DNA from: Rhodocollybia butyracea
Taxonomy: Eukaryota > Basidiomycota > Agaricomycetes > Agaricales > Omphalotaceae
Assembly: GCA_015501585.1 (NCBI GenBank)
Contig: JADNRY010000009.1
Location: 620,001-684,000, forward strand
Direction of reading: 5' to 3'
DNA length: 64,000 nt
Each line of letters opens with the position of its first letter. Within the stretch, counting starts at the first letter, position 1. The translations under genes were made by a program, and so were the position numbers. Under the pieces are notes generated by a model. That model saw nothing but the letters and a program-made list of their open reading frames with translations. It ran no database searches and was not told the DNA's origin. Shown piece after piece: positions 1 to 11,020 of the stretch.

Positions 1-339
1 CTCAAGGAAAACAATACTCCCCCCGGGAGGATAAACCATACCCCAGACGAAACACCTCCCACCTACTTCAGAAGCATCGGAAGAGGCGGAGCGCGGGACT
101 CCTTATTCCGAAGATACTCCCTTCGACAATCTGGTTCTGCCTATAACAATCAAGCAAATTTATGTGAACTTTGAAGAGGGGCTTGCGTTTACTATTACAG
201 CTTTAGCGCTTGTGAGATCAAATGAATAGGGGTTTGTTACGACTTCCATCTGGGGGAGTTTACTATACTGTTGCTTATTCTGCTACTTAGGCTACGTGCA
301 TAGGCACTTATATCAAGTACCAACAAGTATGTATATTAC
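1..339. other. No gene seen at left edge
   Basis: I see no open frame or repeat that I can support here. It lies just downstream of the stop codon of the minus-strand gene that follows and probably holds its 3' untranslated region. Confidence 0.4.
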
Positions 340-2388
340 CTAATCTGGTCGCTCTCGTTTCTTACCTCTGGGTTGTTGCGATGCTCCCAGTCCTTGTCGG
401 TTCATGAGAGTCGACATTTCTTGCCTCAACTTCTTGGCCTCCTCCAAGGCTTCCTGGAGCTTGGAAGCATTTTCATCTATACTGGCTAACTGTTGGAAAT
501 GTTACTTCCCATCCGTGAATAAGAATACCTGATAACGCACCTCCCCAACTTGAAACTGTTGTTTCATTTGCTCACTTGGCGGCTCCTGTCAGCTCATAAG
601 TTTAATGCTGAGATAGTGGCAAATGGGGCAGCTTACTTGTTGAGATCCTCCTGTCTTGACATGTTCTGGATTTACATATGGCTTCTTGTGTTCAGAACTA
701 GTGGGTTCGTGCCAGATTGGGATTTGGTATTGATTTTCATTTTGCAAATCACGCAAGTGTATTTGTGATGAGCTTTCTACACTTGATTGTTGCAAAACGC
801 CGGTTTTTGATTATAAGGTTTCCAGACCAATCTCAGATAAGACCCCAACTATAGTCGATATAAGCTATTTTTTCAGCACTATCTCAATATATTACCTTTG
901 ATTCCATTGTGATCCTGAACAGATACTTCTGGGTGACACTCTTTGAGTACTTGATCAATGGTTATATGCTCGTTCTACAAAGCAACAGTAAGAAAAGGTA
1001 TATATTCCATGCTGGCCATACCTTGATCCCGGCGTTGGCATATACCCATAAATCATTTTCATGGGCTAATGCAAAATCTGCATCAGAATTCTAGATACAT
1101 TTACTGAGCCTAAATGCAGTTTTGGGAGTTGGAAGTGAACACACACTAAGGATATAGTTCAGGACCATATGTATGTGATCCCAAGTCTGAAAAGCCATGA
1201 TAAGCAAGGAGTAACTGATGATGGCAAGTATCGCACATTTTCCTGGTCTACATCCTCTTCTTCCTCCTCACTTTCCAGTCCCAGTAGGACATCTTTGCCA
1301 TGTTCATCATCCTTTGAAGGGTCTTGAGGTCCTGCCGCTGCTTTCAGCCTTTTCGGAACCCCCTGTCCTGTGATTCTCTGTTTCATGCGAAAAACCTCGT
1401 ATGAAGATGCATTGATCTGACCATTTCTTGATAGCTTGGGCATCAAGTAGGGGCTGATCTAACAATGTCTACAATATCATGAATTTGGGAAGACAGAAGA
1501 TGGGATTTCACTAGCTTACAGGATTGTTTGTTGCAGCACGGCTTGCACGCCGACCTGTGCCCCGAGGCTGTTGCCTTGAATTGATAGGTTCTTCATGAAG
1601 TTGAAGTCGTCCACCAGGGCCATATTTTATGATGGAATTGCCAGAATTCTCACACAAAATGCCAGTCGATACCTGCATACCGCCCGAGTTGGAAGTGAAG
1701 CCGACAGATAACTTAAGGTGCCCTTCGGTACTTTGATTCTCAACAACGCCCGTGATCCACGACCGCACACGGGTGCAACCAGTGACCAGAATAATATCCT
1801 CATGACGGCGATCTCTAATTGTCTTAGCAGCGGCGAGCCAGTTTGAACCATTCTTGATTAATTGTTCTTTGTAGATCTGATCCATACGGGAATCTTCACG
1901 CGACCCGTGATCAAAGAAACCAAGTATGGCCCCTGTGTTGCGCTCAAAAGCAAGTGATGCACTGCCATTCACCGGTACAGGTCTGGATAATTTAGAATTA
2001 AAAAGAGATAACAAAGAAGTTTATATGCGACGTACGCCATTGTTTTGATACCTCCAAATATGTTCAAACGCTTGTGTGAGTGGTAAACCATGGGTACTTC
2101 AGATCGCCAGTCAACGTTCTTCATATTCAACGGAACGAGTTCAAAGTTGTCTGGTCGGGGACCCCTGCCTTGGTGAGGGTGGTCCCAGATAAGGTAAATA
2201 TTGAAAAGGCGTGTAAAAGTACCATCCTCCTCCACGCAACCAACATCTCCTGGGCGGATATGAGGAAGGAGTCCAGTAAGCTCCCCCTCAGAATCCAAAG
2301 CATACCCTGGGTGAGGATCCCAAAGAGCGAGTCCATTGTAGAGAGACGATATCTGCTGGGCATAAAGTGTAGGAGGACTGGTGGGCAT
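340..2388 (-). CDS. Agaricomycete-restricted protein of unknown function, 9 exons, two apparent frame errors
   Basis: Function unknown; the sequence resembles a family I know only from Agaricomycete genomes, without a named domain. Exons on the minus strand: 2036-2388, 1520-1982, 1237-1468, 1145-1186, 1022-1090, 896-974, 637-831, 529-585, 340-489. Introns are about 43-64 nt with GT-AG ends (for example GTACGT at 2035, GTGTGT at 1144). The product, about 545 aa, starts MPTSPPTLYAQQ, has a motif QCIFIRGF before an acidic stretch, and ends in a charged coiled-coil segment (EALEEAKKLRQEM). Exon 1237-1468 is 232 nt with phase 0 on both sides, one base too long; the surplus fits the A5 run at 1390-1394. 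Exon 637-831 is also one base too long, at the A4 run 793-796. Junctions around exon 7 are the least certain. Confidence 0.65.
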
Positions 2389-2820
2389 TGGAACAGATGG
2401 AGGCGGAGGACAAGGATGGCAGGTGAGAACAATCTATCATACAGCTTTGGACAGAGCAGATTTTGTATAGCGACCCGGTGACGTCGGCTGGATTAAGATT
2501 CCATTGTACAGAGTTATCGATCGTTGAGTATAGCCTGGCTGAATGGAGACAAAAATGGCATCTGCAAAGTAAAACGAGAGAAAGAAAAAGAGGTGGGCGC
2601 TTACAAGTTAGCGGGCCGGTTTTCCACGAACGTCACCGTGACACCGTCACTTGAATGAGATCCTCGTCGACGAGCAGGTAAAGGTTAACTTACCGTGGCT
2701 TGAATCTTGCTTACATTTATGTGGCTTGTTTATAGGGAGACTCGAAGTCTAACACGCTGAAAGCCTGAAATCGGCTAGAGAATTTTGGGAATCAAAACCA
2801 CGGTTTAACACAAATTAACA
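2389..2820. other. Divergent intergenic promoter region
   Basis: This 432-bp stretch separates the start codons of two divergently transcribed genes. I see no coding frame or clear TATA box. It should carry both promoters. Confidence 0.4.
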
Positions 2821-5112
2821 ATGGACAGCACGATGGACAAGCTCGAAGAATACCTTTCTGCAATGGAAGAATATGTTTTCGCTTCACTTTCATCTGCAGC
2901 ACCTGAAGGAATGAAAGACAAAATGAACCAGTTATGGATTGACATAACAAGATATGGGCCCTCGATATCGATAAATGACGTTACTTCGCGGATTCCTAGT
3001 CCTTTTGAAATCCCTCCGCCCCCGCCTCCCCCTCCGCCTAAATCCTGGTCAGAAATGGCTGCTGATTGGGTAGATGAAAATCCGAGGATTTTGGCTTGTG
3101 CGACAGTCGTTGGCGTAGGGATTCTAGCCGGGCTTGGGTACCGGCGTTCATGGTATGGAAGGAAGATAAGAAGGTTAGGGAGTAAGGCAGGCAAAGCAGT
3201 GTCTAGACGAAAAGTCGTTGGTTCGTGTACTTTTTTCTTTCACTTCGTTCAGTATTTCTCAACAACTTCTTCTTTCCTAGTTGTTCTTGGTGCAGACACC
3301 AGTCCTCTTGCTCTTCCTCTCATCCTTGAATTGGAACGAAACGGGTACATTGTCATTGCCAGTGTAACGTCTGTCGAGGCCGTCGACGAACTCGAGAGGA
3401 AATGTCGAGGTTCTGACCAGCTGAAGGCGGGGGACTCTGGATCTGGATCCTACGTCAAAGCTCTGGTATTGGATCCCACCTCTGCCTTACCCGACGCCGT
3501 ACCGGTATTCCTCCGTTCCCTAGCATCAACGCTTGGGCGCCGATTTCCCATTACTGCCTCAGGTGACCCGTATGCTTCACCTGCAGACCACCCATATGTG
3601 CAGGCCGTAGTATCGTTGCTGACGATGCCTTCGAACTCCCCGTTGTCTGTGTCCTCAGAGACATCTATCACGCACGTCTCATCCCACGCTCCCCTTGAAC
3701 ACATTTCTCTTCGCTCCACGTATCTCTCGTACCTTTCTCGGACACAGATCACCCCGTTGCAAGTGATCCAGGGTTTACTGCCTCTTTTGAGGAATGTACA
3801 TGTCCCAAGTGAAAAGGAGGAACCTAAAATGGTTGTTGTTTGCGTTCCGTCCGAGTCCGCGACGAGTGTCTCGCCCGGCCTCGCATTCAAGTCCCTGCAA
3901 ACAATGTCCTCGGTCTCCACCCGCGCAGCTATTTCTGTTCTTCGAGATGAAGTTGACGTTGCTGCGCGGACTGGGAAGAGTGAAGGAATGAGGGGAATTA
4001 GAGTTGTCGAGGTCAATGTTGATTCGTCGATCCTCGATACTCTCTCGTATGAGTCACTTGACAATGCGACCACGACTACCGAACAAGATGTATACAAAGC
4101 AATGGAAAAGTGGACTGCATCGGAGAAGGTTACCTACGGTCCTGCATTTATCCGATTCGTCGAGGACAACTTTACGCCCACTAAAGCTCGATCGTCAAAT
4201 CTCAATTCCAAATCCTTGTTTGAATCGTCTATATTCACACAGACGATTCTCGCCGTGGTTAGCAACGGTAAATCTGGGTATGGATATGGATATGGTCCCG
4301 GAACGTCGTTTTCGAGAAGGCTAGGGAGGGTTTTCGGATTTGGGACTGGGTTGTTTGGATTCGCTGGTAAGAGGGACAGCGTGGTTATTCGTCGTGGCAA
4401 TGGCAAGTACTCTTCGCCTTGTTGAGAGTGAGATTCACAGCTAACTGTTTCTCCTTGCCCTACCGCCTCTTGATCGTTCTCATCTTTTTTTGTTTACGAT
4501 TTTTACTTCTTTTCTTGTTCATTCTTTGTCCTTGCTAAACCTTCGTTTTGTACTATTGCATTTCCCTCGCTTTTCAATCTTGATGCCATCTGACACATTC
4601 ATGTCGTCTCTTTGGCCTCTTAATCATCCCTCACAGGTCACCCACACGGCGCACTAGGCACACTCAGCACCCTGTTTCTGGCCCCCATCTACACATTTCA
4701 TAACGCTTCCCACACGTTGTTTCTCTACCTTCCTGTATCAGTCCAAAGCACACTCGATCGTATGTATGCCCCCGTTCGCCAAGCGGCCTGGTCTTTGAGG
4801 CGGCGGGTATGGGAAGAGAATATTACAACTCAACCTCGTGCAGAAACTAACACTCTTACCTCTACAACTCTAGTATCTACACGTCTTGGAACTGCTCCTG
4901 CACATCCTCGTGTACATACTCCTCTTTCGCGTTCTATCAACCCGACTACTCCCGCCCCGGCTCCCTCCCCTGCGTCGTCAGCCTCCGTTTCTGCAGCTTC
5001 GTCTGCATCCGCTTCTGCATATACTTCTGAAGCAGAGGCTGAATCGGAAGTCGGCAGTAGCTGGGTAGACCTTCCGCGTAATGGTGAGATGGAATCAGAG
5101 AGTGATGCTTGA
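2821..5112 (+). CDS. DUF1776 family protein (SDR-like fold, membrane-anchored)
   Basis: The model is join(2821-3220, 3281-4402, 4637-5112), 665 aa. The N-terminus is acidic and followed by a nine-proline run (about residues 61-70), then a hydrophobic segment near residues 90-107 that probably anchors it. From about residue 133 an SDR/Rossmann-like region starts (VVLGADTSPLALPL), typical of the fungal DUF1776 family, whose function is not established. The C-terminal tail is Ser/Ala/Pro-rich and ends acidic. Intron 1 (60 nt) is GT-AG. Intron 2 (4403-4636, 234 nt) fits only with a GC donor (GCAAGT); it joins GNG to HPHGALGTL in frame. The ATG at 2821 opens a coherent N-terminus and follows an A-rich context. 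Membrane location is inferred from hydropathy by eye. Confidence 0.85.
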
Positions 5113-5790
5113 TTTTAGAACTCAGTTTTCATTAATTTGGCTCAGTTGTGAAAAAATAAGTAGGAACAAGCGAAGCAGGCAGAGATAGGAGGAAGTACTG
5201 ACGAAGAAAACAATAGAGCTCGCAAGGTGAAAACTCCCTGCTCTACTTATGGAAATCTGTAGTATTTATCTCTGCTAGAAAACAAATATTTACTTATCCC
5301 TACTCTTCGTGTACTTTGTATAGTTTATCGTGTACATGTATCAAGTTAGTTGTACAAGTTTGATTAGGTGAAATAAGACTGTATCACTCTAAACAATATA
5401 GACTTTTCCTTATCCCATCCACGATATGCCATCGATTCTGGCGGGAAGCGTTCTGGATTCTTTTTTCGCCCCTCCCTGGGAGAGTTGCAGAACAAAGCTT
5501 AACGTGTCATACCACGATCTGTATCACCTGGCTGTTTTGGTAGATCTGGTCTCATCAAGTTAGGGTCGCTCACGAATGAAGAACAGTGGCCACCTCACGA
5601 AACAGTCTTTGGACGGTATCTCCTCAGTCCAGAAGATAATCATCAGGTAACAGGCGGGCCGCTTCATTGACTTTAGTACACAACCTTCATATAATTTCCT
5701 AGATCGGAAATACAAACAAGGAATTGAACAAGTGGTCAGGCACAGATAGATCAACGGCTATATATGGTACATTGGCTTCAGTTAGGATAT
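5113..5790. other. Convergent 3' region, no gene seen
   Basis: The region lies between two converging genes and is AT-rich with several AATA-type motifs. Short frames here (for example 5560-5754 minus) show no recognisable protein. It should hold both 3' untranslated regions and terminators. Confidence 0.4.
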
Positions 5791-6838
5791 TTACAAGTTC
5801 TCGATGGTAGCAACGACATTATACGAATCAACGTTCCTATACACTCCATTGCGGCTCAGGATCTCTGTTGGCTTACCGTCGGAGTACTGTTGTGGAAGAA
5901 AAGACAGTTAGCTTTGCAAGTAGATAGGACAGCACTGCTCCTTCCTTACCTGAATCTTCTCTTTGTAGGTGAATGGAACATCGATCTGAGCTAGAGAGAT
6001 TGTAGCTACAGCTCTCACTTTCTGCCCTGGTTTGACCTCGACCTCAGTAGTGTCTGAGATTGTCTTCTCCGTTCCTTTGGTCCCTCCAATCGAGGTTTGG
6101 ATGGAAGTCCCAACGCTTATCTCCCCCGACGCCGAAGCAATCCCTGGCACGCCAACTGTGAATGAAGTTTTAACTCCAAGCTCAATACCCTCTGTCCTAT
6201 TCCAAGTCCCAGACTCAAATTTTTTGAAACTGTAGGTCAGCGACTTCTTTATAGTCGCATCTGACGAGTTGGTAACAGTCTGACTGGTGACAGCCATGGG
6301 GGGTAGGGTGATAATCTGCGCAGTGGGAATATCATATTTGACCTCGAAGATCTCTCTGCTCAAAACAGGCTGCCTGATCTCGAGTGGCTTGGATGGAGCG
6401 GTGACTAGAGTCTCAGAGTGATGCCCGAGGAATCTGTACTGTCCGCCGGCTGGACGGAGGGCGATGGAAAGCTGGGCCGTGTCTTCGCCAACGGCGACCA
6501 TAGTCATGGGACAGGCATCCTGACGGTTGGTGTACTGACGAATATCCGTATTCGCATTGGGACCCAGCCAAGCTCCATGTGCGCTTTCAAGGTAAAATAT
6601 TCCGTTCCCTGCTTCGTGAACTGTCCAGGTACATTCATAGTTCACATTACTCTCTGAGCGATCAAAGTAGACATCCGCCTTGTTGTTCCAGGCTACCATG
6701 TAGTACTTGTCACTGTTGAGAATCTGGATGCGGTGGGGAAGGATAGTAGGTAGAGCGGCTAGAGCAACTAGTTCACAACGGTGCGAGTCAGTGTGCTATA
6801 CAATGCTTTGGTAAGTTTGATTTACTTGAAGCGGCCAT
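5791..6838 (-). CDS. Aerolysin-like pore-forming protein, copy A
   Basis: Model on the minus strand: exons 6826-6838, 5950-6767 and 5791-5886, giving 308 aa. Exon 1 is only 13 nt (donor GTAAAT), so the start codon lies upstream of the long open frame. The N-terminal half (about residues 10-150) looks like a small beta-rich carbohydrate- or membrane-recognition module. The C-terminal half has the Ser/Thr-rich, alternating pattern of an aerolysin/natterin-type pore-forming module with an amphipathic insertion segment. No signal peptide is visible, as in cytosolic mushroom lectins of this class. Such proteins in mushrooms are thought to act in defence against animals; that role is inferred here. 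It is divergent to a near-identical copy at 8398-9444. All frames are intact. The specific receptor cannot be told from sequence. Confidence 0.8.
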
Positions 6839-8397
6839 GGTGGAGGATCGGTAAGAATCAGGTAAGAATGCTTTTTAGTTGATAAGTCGTTGGGTGATAT
6901 GGTTTGGTTCTGACAAAAACTGCGTCTTATAAAGCATACACGCCTTTCATTAGGCAAAAATTCACGATGCAAGGCTTCCTCTGACATTTTTCGGTCGCAC
7001 TGCCAAGGCTCTAGCAAAACCAATTCCGAACGTACAAAAATTCACGAGGCAAGGCTTCCTTTGACACTTATCGGTCGCACTGTCAAGGCTCTAGCAAAAC
7101 CCATCGCAAAACCCATTCCGAACGTACAAAAATTCACGGGGCAAGGCTTACTTTGACATTTTTCGGTCGCACTGCCAAGGCTCCAGTAGGCAAATCCATT
7201 CCGGACGTAAAGTACTGAGGGCATTCTGACCATATTCTCTGTTGGCCCGCAGCCTTCAGGTTCCGCCAAAGCCGGCAAACGTCAAACACTGGAGGCATTC
7301 TGACGAAATTCTGTTGGAATCAAGGTTGGAATACATAGTCACCTATACATACTGGGCCTGTTCAGCTGCCCGCGAGCGATCACTCGCGAGCACTTTTTGG
7401 TTTCTGTGACCTGACAACCCTTGTGACAATGGGATGACTTAGTCTCCCCTAGGCAGACTCGTTACACACTGACGATCCATACGGATGTGTGTATACATAT
7501 CTATAAAGTATTCGGAACTTAGAAATTTGATACCGGAACACACTTAGAATATGATAGAAATTTGATATTGAAAGGACCTTTGAGTAGAATTGAGCATGCA
7601 GAGACAAAAACATAGCACCCTGTTTTTTTCATTCCCTTATTCATAGGTATATGGTTTGCATACAGCATTGAATACATACAGCCTAACCAACCGGCGTTTG
7701 CTATCGAACTAGTCATTCATCTGTCACTGAAAGGACTCACACCGCCATTACCTCTGCTTCCATCAGAGGGAAGCCTACCGAGAAAGACTATATGTACCTT
7801 GGATATCCTTTTAGATGACATCCAAAGTATTTTGTTTTGGTGCCTCTGAAATGGAAAAACCAATTCAGTTTCTCCATTTCAGGCAACCCAAAATTCAAGA
7901 TTTCAGAGAGTATCCGAATAGATGTCCAAAGTATTGAACTTGCCACTGAGCTTCCGTCCGACGGAGGTGGAGGTAATGGCACTGTGTGTGGAGCGGCCTA
8001 GAGCCCAATGCTGGTATAGTCGGGGCATATAATGTCGGTTTTCCCAAGGTAAGCACTCCGATAGAATCTGGTCAGATGCCCAATGCTTTACGTTCAGGAC
8101 GGGTTTCCACCAGAGCCGGCAGGAAATTTGATCCCAATGCCCCTCGGTACTTTACATTCGGAGTGGATACAATCGAGAAATGTCAAAGTAACCGAGCACT
8201 TCATGTTCACGTTGTGTACCGAGGGTAGAGCATTGGCAGTACAACCCGAAAATGTCAAAGTAATCGTGAATTTTCAATGCTTAATGTGGGCTTAATGAAA
8301 GCCTTTATAAGACGCAGTTTTGTCAGAACCAAACCATATCACCCAACGACTTATCAACTAAAAGACATTCTTACCTGATTCTTACCGATCCTCCACC
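6839..8397. promoter_or_regulatory. Shared divergent promoter spacer of the pore-former pair
   Basis: Mirror-image TATA boxes lie at 6927-6933 (minus gene) and 8304-8310 (plus gene), about 90 bp from each ATG and inside the duplicated arms. Between them sit a triplicated repeat (6955-7208) and a possible small inverted-repeat element at about 7743-7981 whose ends share GCCATTACCTC. Minor frames within it do not look coding. Confidence 0.6.
6955..7208. repeat. Three tandem 80-92 bp direct repeats upstream of copy A
   Basis: Units begin at about 6955, 7035 and 7127, each with CAAAAATTCACG followed by GGCAAGGCTT and TCGGTCGCACTG, and ending near ATTCCGAACGTA. They differ by scattered substitutions and a short internal duplication in the second unit. 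A weaker, degenerate relative with AAATGTCAAAGTAA motifs lies at about 8170-8280 before copy B. Confidence 0.85.
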
Positions 8398-9444
8398 ATG
8401 GCCGCTTCAAGTAAGTCAAACTTACCAAAGCATTGTATAGCACACTGACTCGCACCGTTGTAAACTAGTTGCTCTAGCCGCTCTACCTACTATCCTTCCC
8501 CACCGTATCCAGATTCTCAACAGTGACAAGTACTACATGGTAGCCTGGAACAACAAGGCGGATGTCTACTTTGATCGCTCAGAGAGTAATGTGAACTATG
8601 AATGTACCTGGACAGTTCACGAAGCAGGGAACGGAATATTTTACCTTGAAAGCGCACATGGAGCTTGGCTGGGTCCCAATGCGAATACGGATATTCGTCA
8701 GTACACCAACCGTCAGGATGCCTGTCCCATGACTATGGTCGCCGTTGGCGAAGACACGGCGCAGCTTTCCATCGCCCTCCGTCCAGCCGGCGGACAGTAC
8801 AGATTCCTCGGGCATCACTCTGAGACTCTAGTCACCGCTCCATCCAAGCCACTCGAGATCAGGCAGCCTGTTTTGAGCAGAGAGATCTTCGAGGTCAAAT
8901 ATGATATTCCCACTGCGCAGATTATCACCCTACCCCCCATGGCTGTCACCAGTCAGACTGTTACCAACTCGTCAGATGCGACTATAAAGAAGTCGCTGAC
9001 CTACAGTTTCAAAAAATTTGAGTCTGGGACTTGGAATAGGACAGAGGGTATTGAGCTTGGAGTTAAAACTTCATTCACAGTTGGCGTGCCAGGGATTGCT
9101 TCGGCGTCGGGGGAGATAAGCGTTGGGACTTCCATCCAAACCTCGATTGGAGGGACCAAAGGAACGGAGAAGACAATCTCAGACACTACTGAGGTCGAGG
9201 TCAAACCAGGGCAGAAAGTGAGAGCTGTAGCTACAATCTCTCAAGCTCAGATCGATGTTCCATTCACCTACAAGGAGAAGATCCAGGTACGAAGGTGCAA
9301 TGTCATTCTGTCTACATACGAGACTGACTGTCTTTTCCTCTACAATAGTACTCTGACGGAAAGCCAACAGAGATTCTCAGCCGCAATGGAGTGTATAGAA
9401 ACGTTGAGTCGTACAACGTCATTGCTACTATTGAGAACTTGTAA
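8398..9444 (+). CDS. Aerolysin-like pore-forming protein, copy B
   Basis: Model join(8398-8410, 8469-9286, 9349-9444), 308 aa, with the same exon lengths as copy A (13, 818 and 96 nt). The donors are GTAAGT and GTACGA. It matches copy A nearly perfectly over exon 2 (one amino-acid change, Leu to Gln, near the exon end). It differs at several codons of exon 3, mostly synonymously. Reading through the second intron would give a longer false frame to 9574; splicing restores a C-terminus that matches copy A. The family role is as for copy A. Retention of an open frame despite synonymous change in exon 3 argues that both copies are functional. Confidence 0.8.
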
Positions 9445-10120
9445 ACATCATAACAGAAGCCTCCAATGTACCACAAATGTTATATTCTATCTTGCTATGA
9501 GTCCTGACCACTTCCTGAGTCACTTTGATTGTATTATAGCACGAGGAGGACGAGTGATTTGCGGCAGCATGTAATCTGAATCATGCCAATTGCTCTATTC
9601 CCAAGAAGCCATGAATAATCTGCCGCATCTTCAACGTCGTTGAACCTGAGTCAATTTAATTTCCTATTTGGTACAGAATAAGACGCTTTGGCCTGTGAGC
9701 TCCTAGTAAGTGATGGCGATCGGCATCATCAAGTTCGGCTTATCAGCCGGTTCGCTGCAAATCTGGACCTTACCTTCGTTTCCACCTATTTTCATATACA
9801 GTACAGTGGATGGTGGATACATTTCAGAAAGAGATAAATTTAGGTTTGGGATTCTGCTCTATCCTGTGGGTAGTAAGATCCATTCCACTCGGGACACCAC
9901 GCTCGCTCACTGATCGAGTTCAGCAAAGAGTTCACGAGTATCTCTTTTCCAATTCGGCATCTACTAGTTTTTAGTCTCCGTGTAAAATAAGTAGAACTTG
10001 GAATTCCAAGAGAGTGGGATTTACTTTTTCCCGTGATGGTGTAACGGGTGATAACATAAAATCGAGAAATGAGGAACGAGACAGTGAAGAAAAATTTCAG
10101 CACGGTAGGCCTTTTTTTAT
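9445..10120. other. Intergenic, nothing recognisable
   Basis: This is the 3' flank of copy B followed by AT-rich sequence. A frame at 9710-9913 (plus) shows no family resemblance and is probably chance. Confidence 0.4.
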
Positions 10121-10123
10121 GAT

Positions 10124-10828
10124 CACTGCGGCAGCGTCAAAAAATATCGGGCGAAATTATTGCCGAAATTATTGTTGTAATTGCTTACCTTTTTCGATAG
10201 AGATTTCGCGTGTAAACCTTTGATAATTTCGGCTGAAAAATATCCTGTAATTGATTATGTTTTTCAATCCGAATTTCACCGGTAATCTGTTATCTATTTC
10301 GTCCGAAAAAGATAATGAAATTCCTTATCTATTTCATTAAAAATTTCGCTCGAAATTATTACAAGGTAATAACTGGCCAAGAACTGGGTGGCTCGGTCAT
10401 GTGATGCATCTGACAAGATTTCCTGTCTTTGAACGCGACTTATGGGATCCTGTACATGCATGGCTGCACTAGTCACACCCAGACATAAAATTGCTACACC
10501 TCTGTCCAGTTCTGCTCTCACATTCGCCTAAAGTATTGTCAGATGCATCACGTGACCGAGCCTCCCAGTTCTTGGCCAGTTATTACCTTGTAATAATTTC
10601 GAGCGAAATTTTTAATGAAATAGATAAGGAATTTCATTATCTTTTTCGGACGAAATAGATAACAGATTACCGGTGAAATTCGGATTGAAAAACATAATCA
10701 ATTACAGTATATTTTTCAGCCGAAATTATCAAAGATTTACACGCGAAATCTCTATCGAAAAAGGTAAGCAATTACAACAATAATTTCGGCAATAATTTCG
10801 CCCGATATTTTTCGACGCTGGCGTAGTG
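10124..10828. mobile_element. CACTA-type non-autonomous element (MITE) with about 290-bp inverted arms
   Basis: The left end begins CACTGCGGCAGCGTC. The right end, read in reverse complement, begins CACTACGCCAGCGTC. A 3-bp target duplication GAT flanks it (10121-10123 and 10829-10831). CACTA/G termini with 3-bp duplications are the signature of the CACTA (CMC/EnSpm) superfamily. The arms stay paired to about 10415 and 10535, leaving a roughly 120-bp loop. They carry several TTTCGNNCGAAA-like subterminal motifs. There is no transposase frame. Confidence 0.85.
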
Positions 10829-11020
10829 GATACTTATTGCTAACGGTCACTTGTCACATCGCGGCCCACCACAAAGGTCATGGCATTCGAATTGTACATC
10901 CAATCATTGTCTCGACCGAAAAATAGATATTGATAGAATAATACATAAGTGATACCATTATTACAGCAAAAAAGACAGTGAAAATATACAACCAAAAGAA
11001 GAAAGTCTACGATCCTCCGA

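Larger units (their letters stand above)
5786..9450. repeat. Large inverted duplication carrying two divergent paralogous genes
   Basis: The left arm (about 5786-6935) and right arm (about 8303-9450) are inverted copies separated by a roughly 1.4-kb spacer. Each arm runs from a TATA box through the whole gene into the 3' untranslated region. From the TATA box to near the end of exon 2 the arms are almost identical, with only a handful of base differences in about 950 bp. In the last 96-bp exon I count 11 differences, and the 3' untranslated regions drift further. The change in divergence is abrupt. Confidence 0.9.

Noticed and set aside
6032..6657. Plus-strand open frames opposite pore-former copy A, mirrored at 8579-9204
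   Set aside because: They are antisense shadows of the long exon 2, appear in both copies only because the arms are identical, and have no protein character.
6955..7208. CRISPR-like array
   Set aside because: The units are contiguous 80-92 bp tandem repeats without short repeat-spacer structure, and the genome is fungal.
10294..10521. 75-codon frame on the minus strand
   Set aside because: It falls inside the loop and arms of the CACTA MITE and has no similarity to a transposase.
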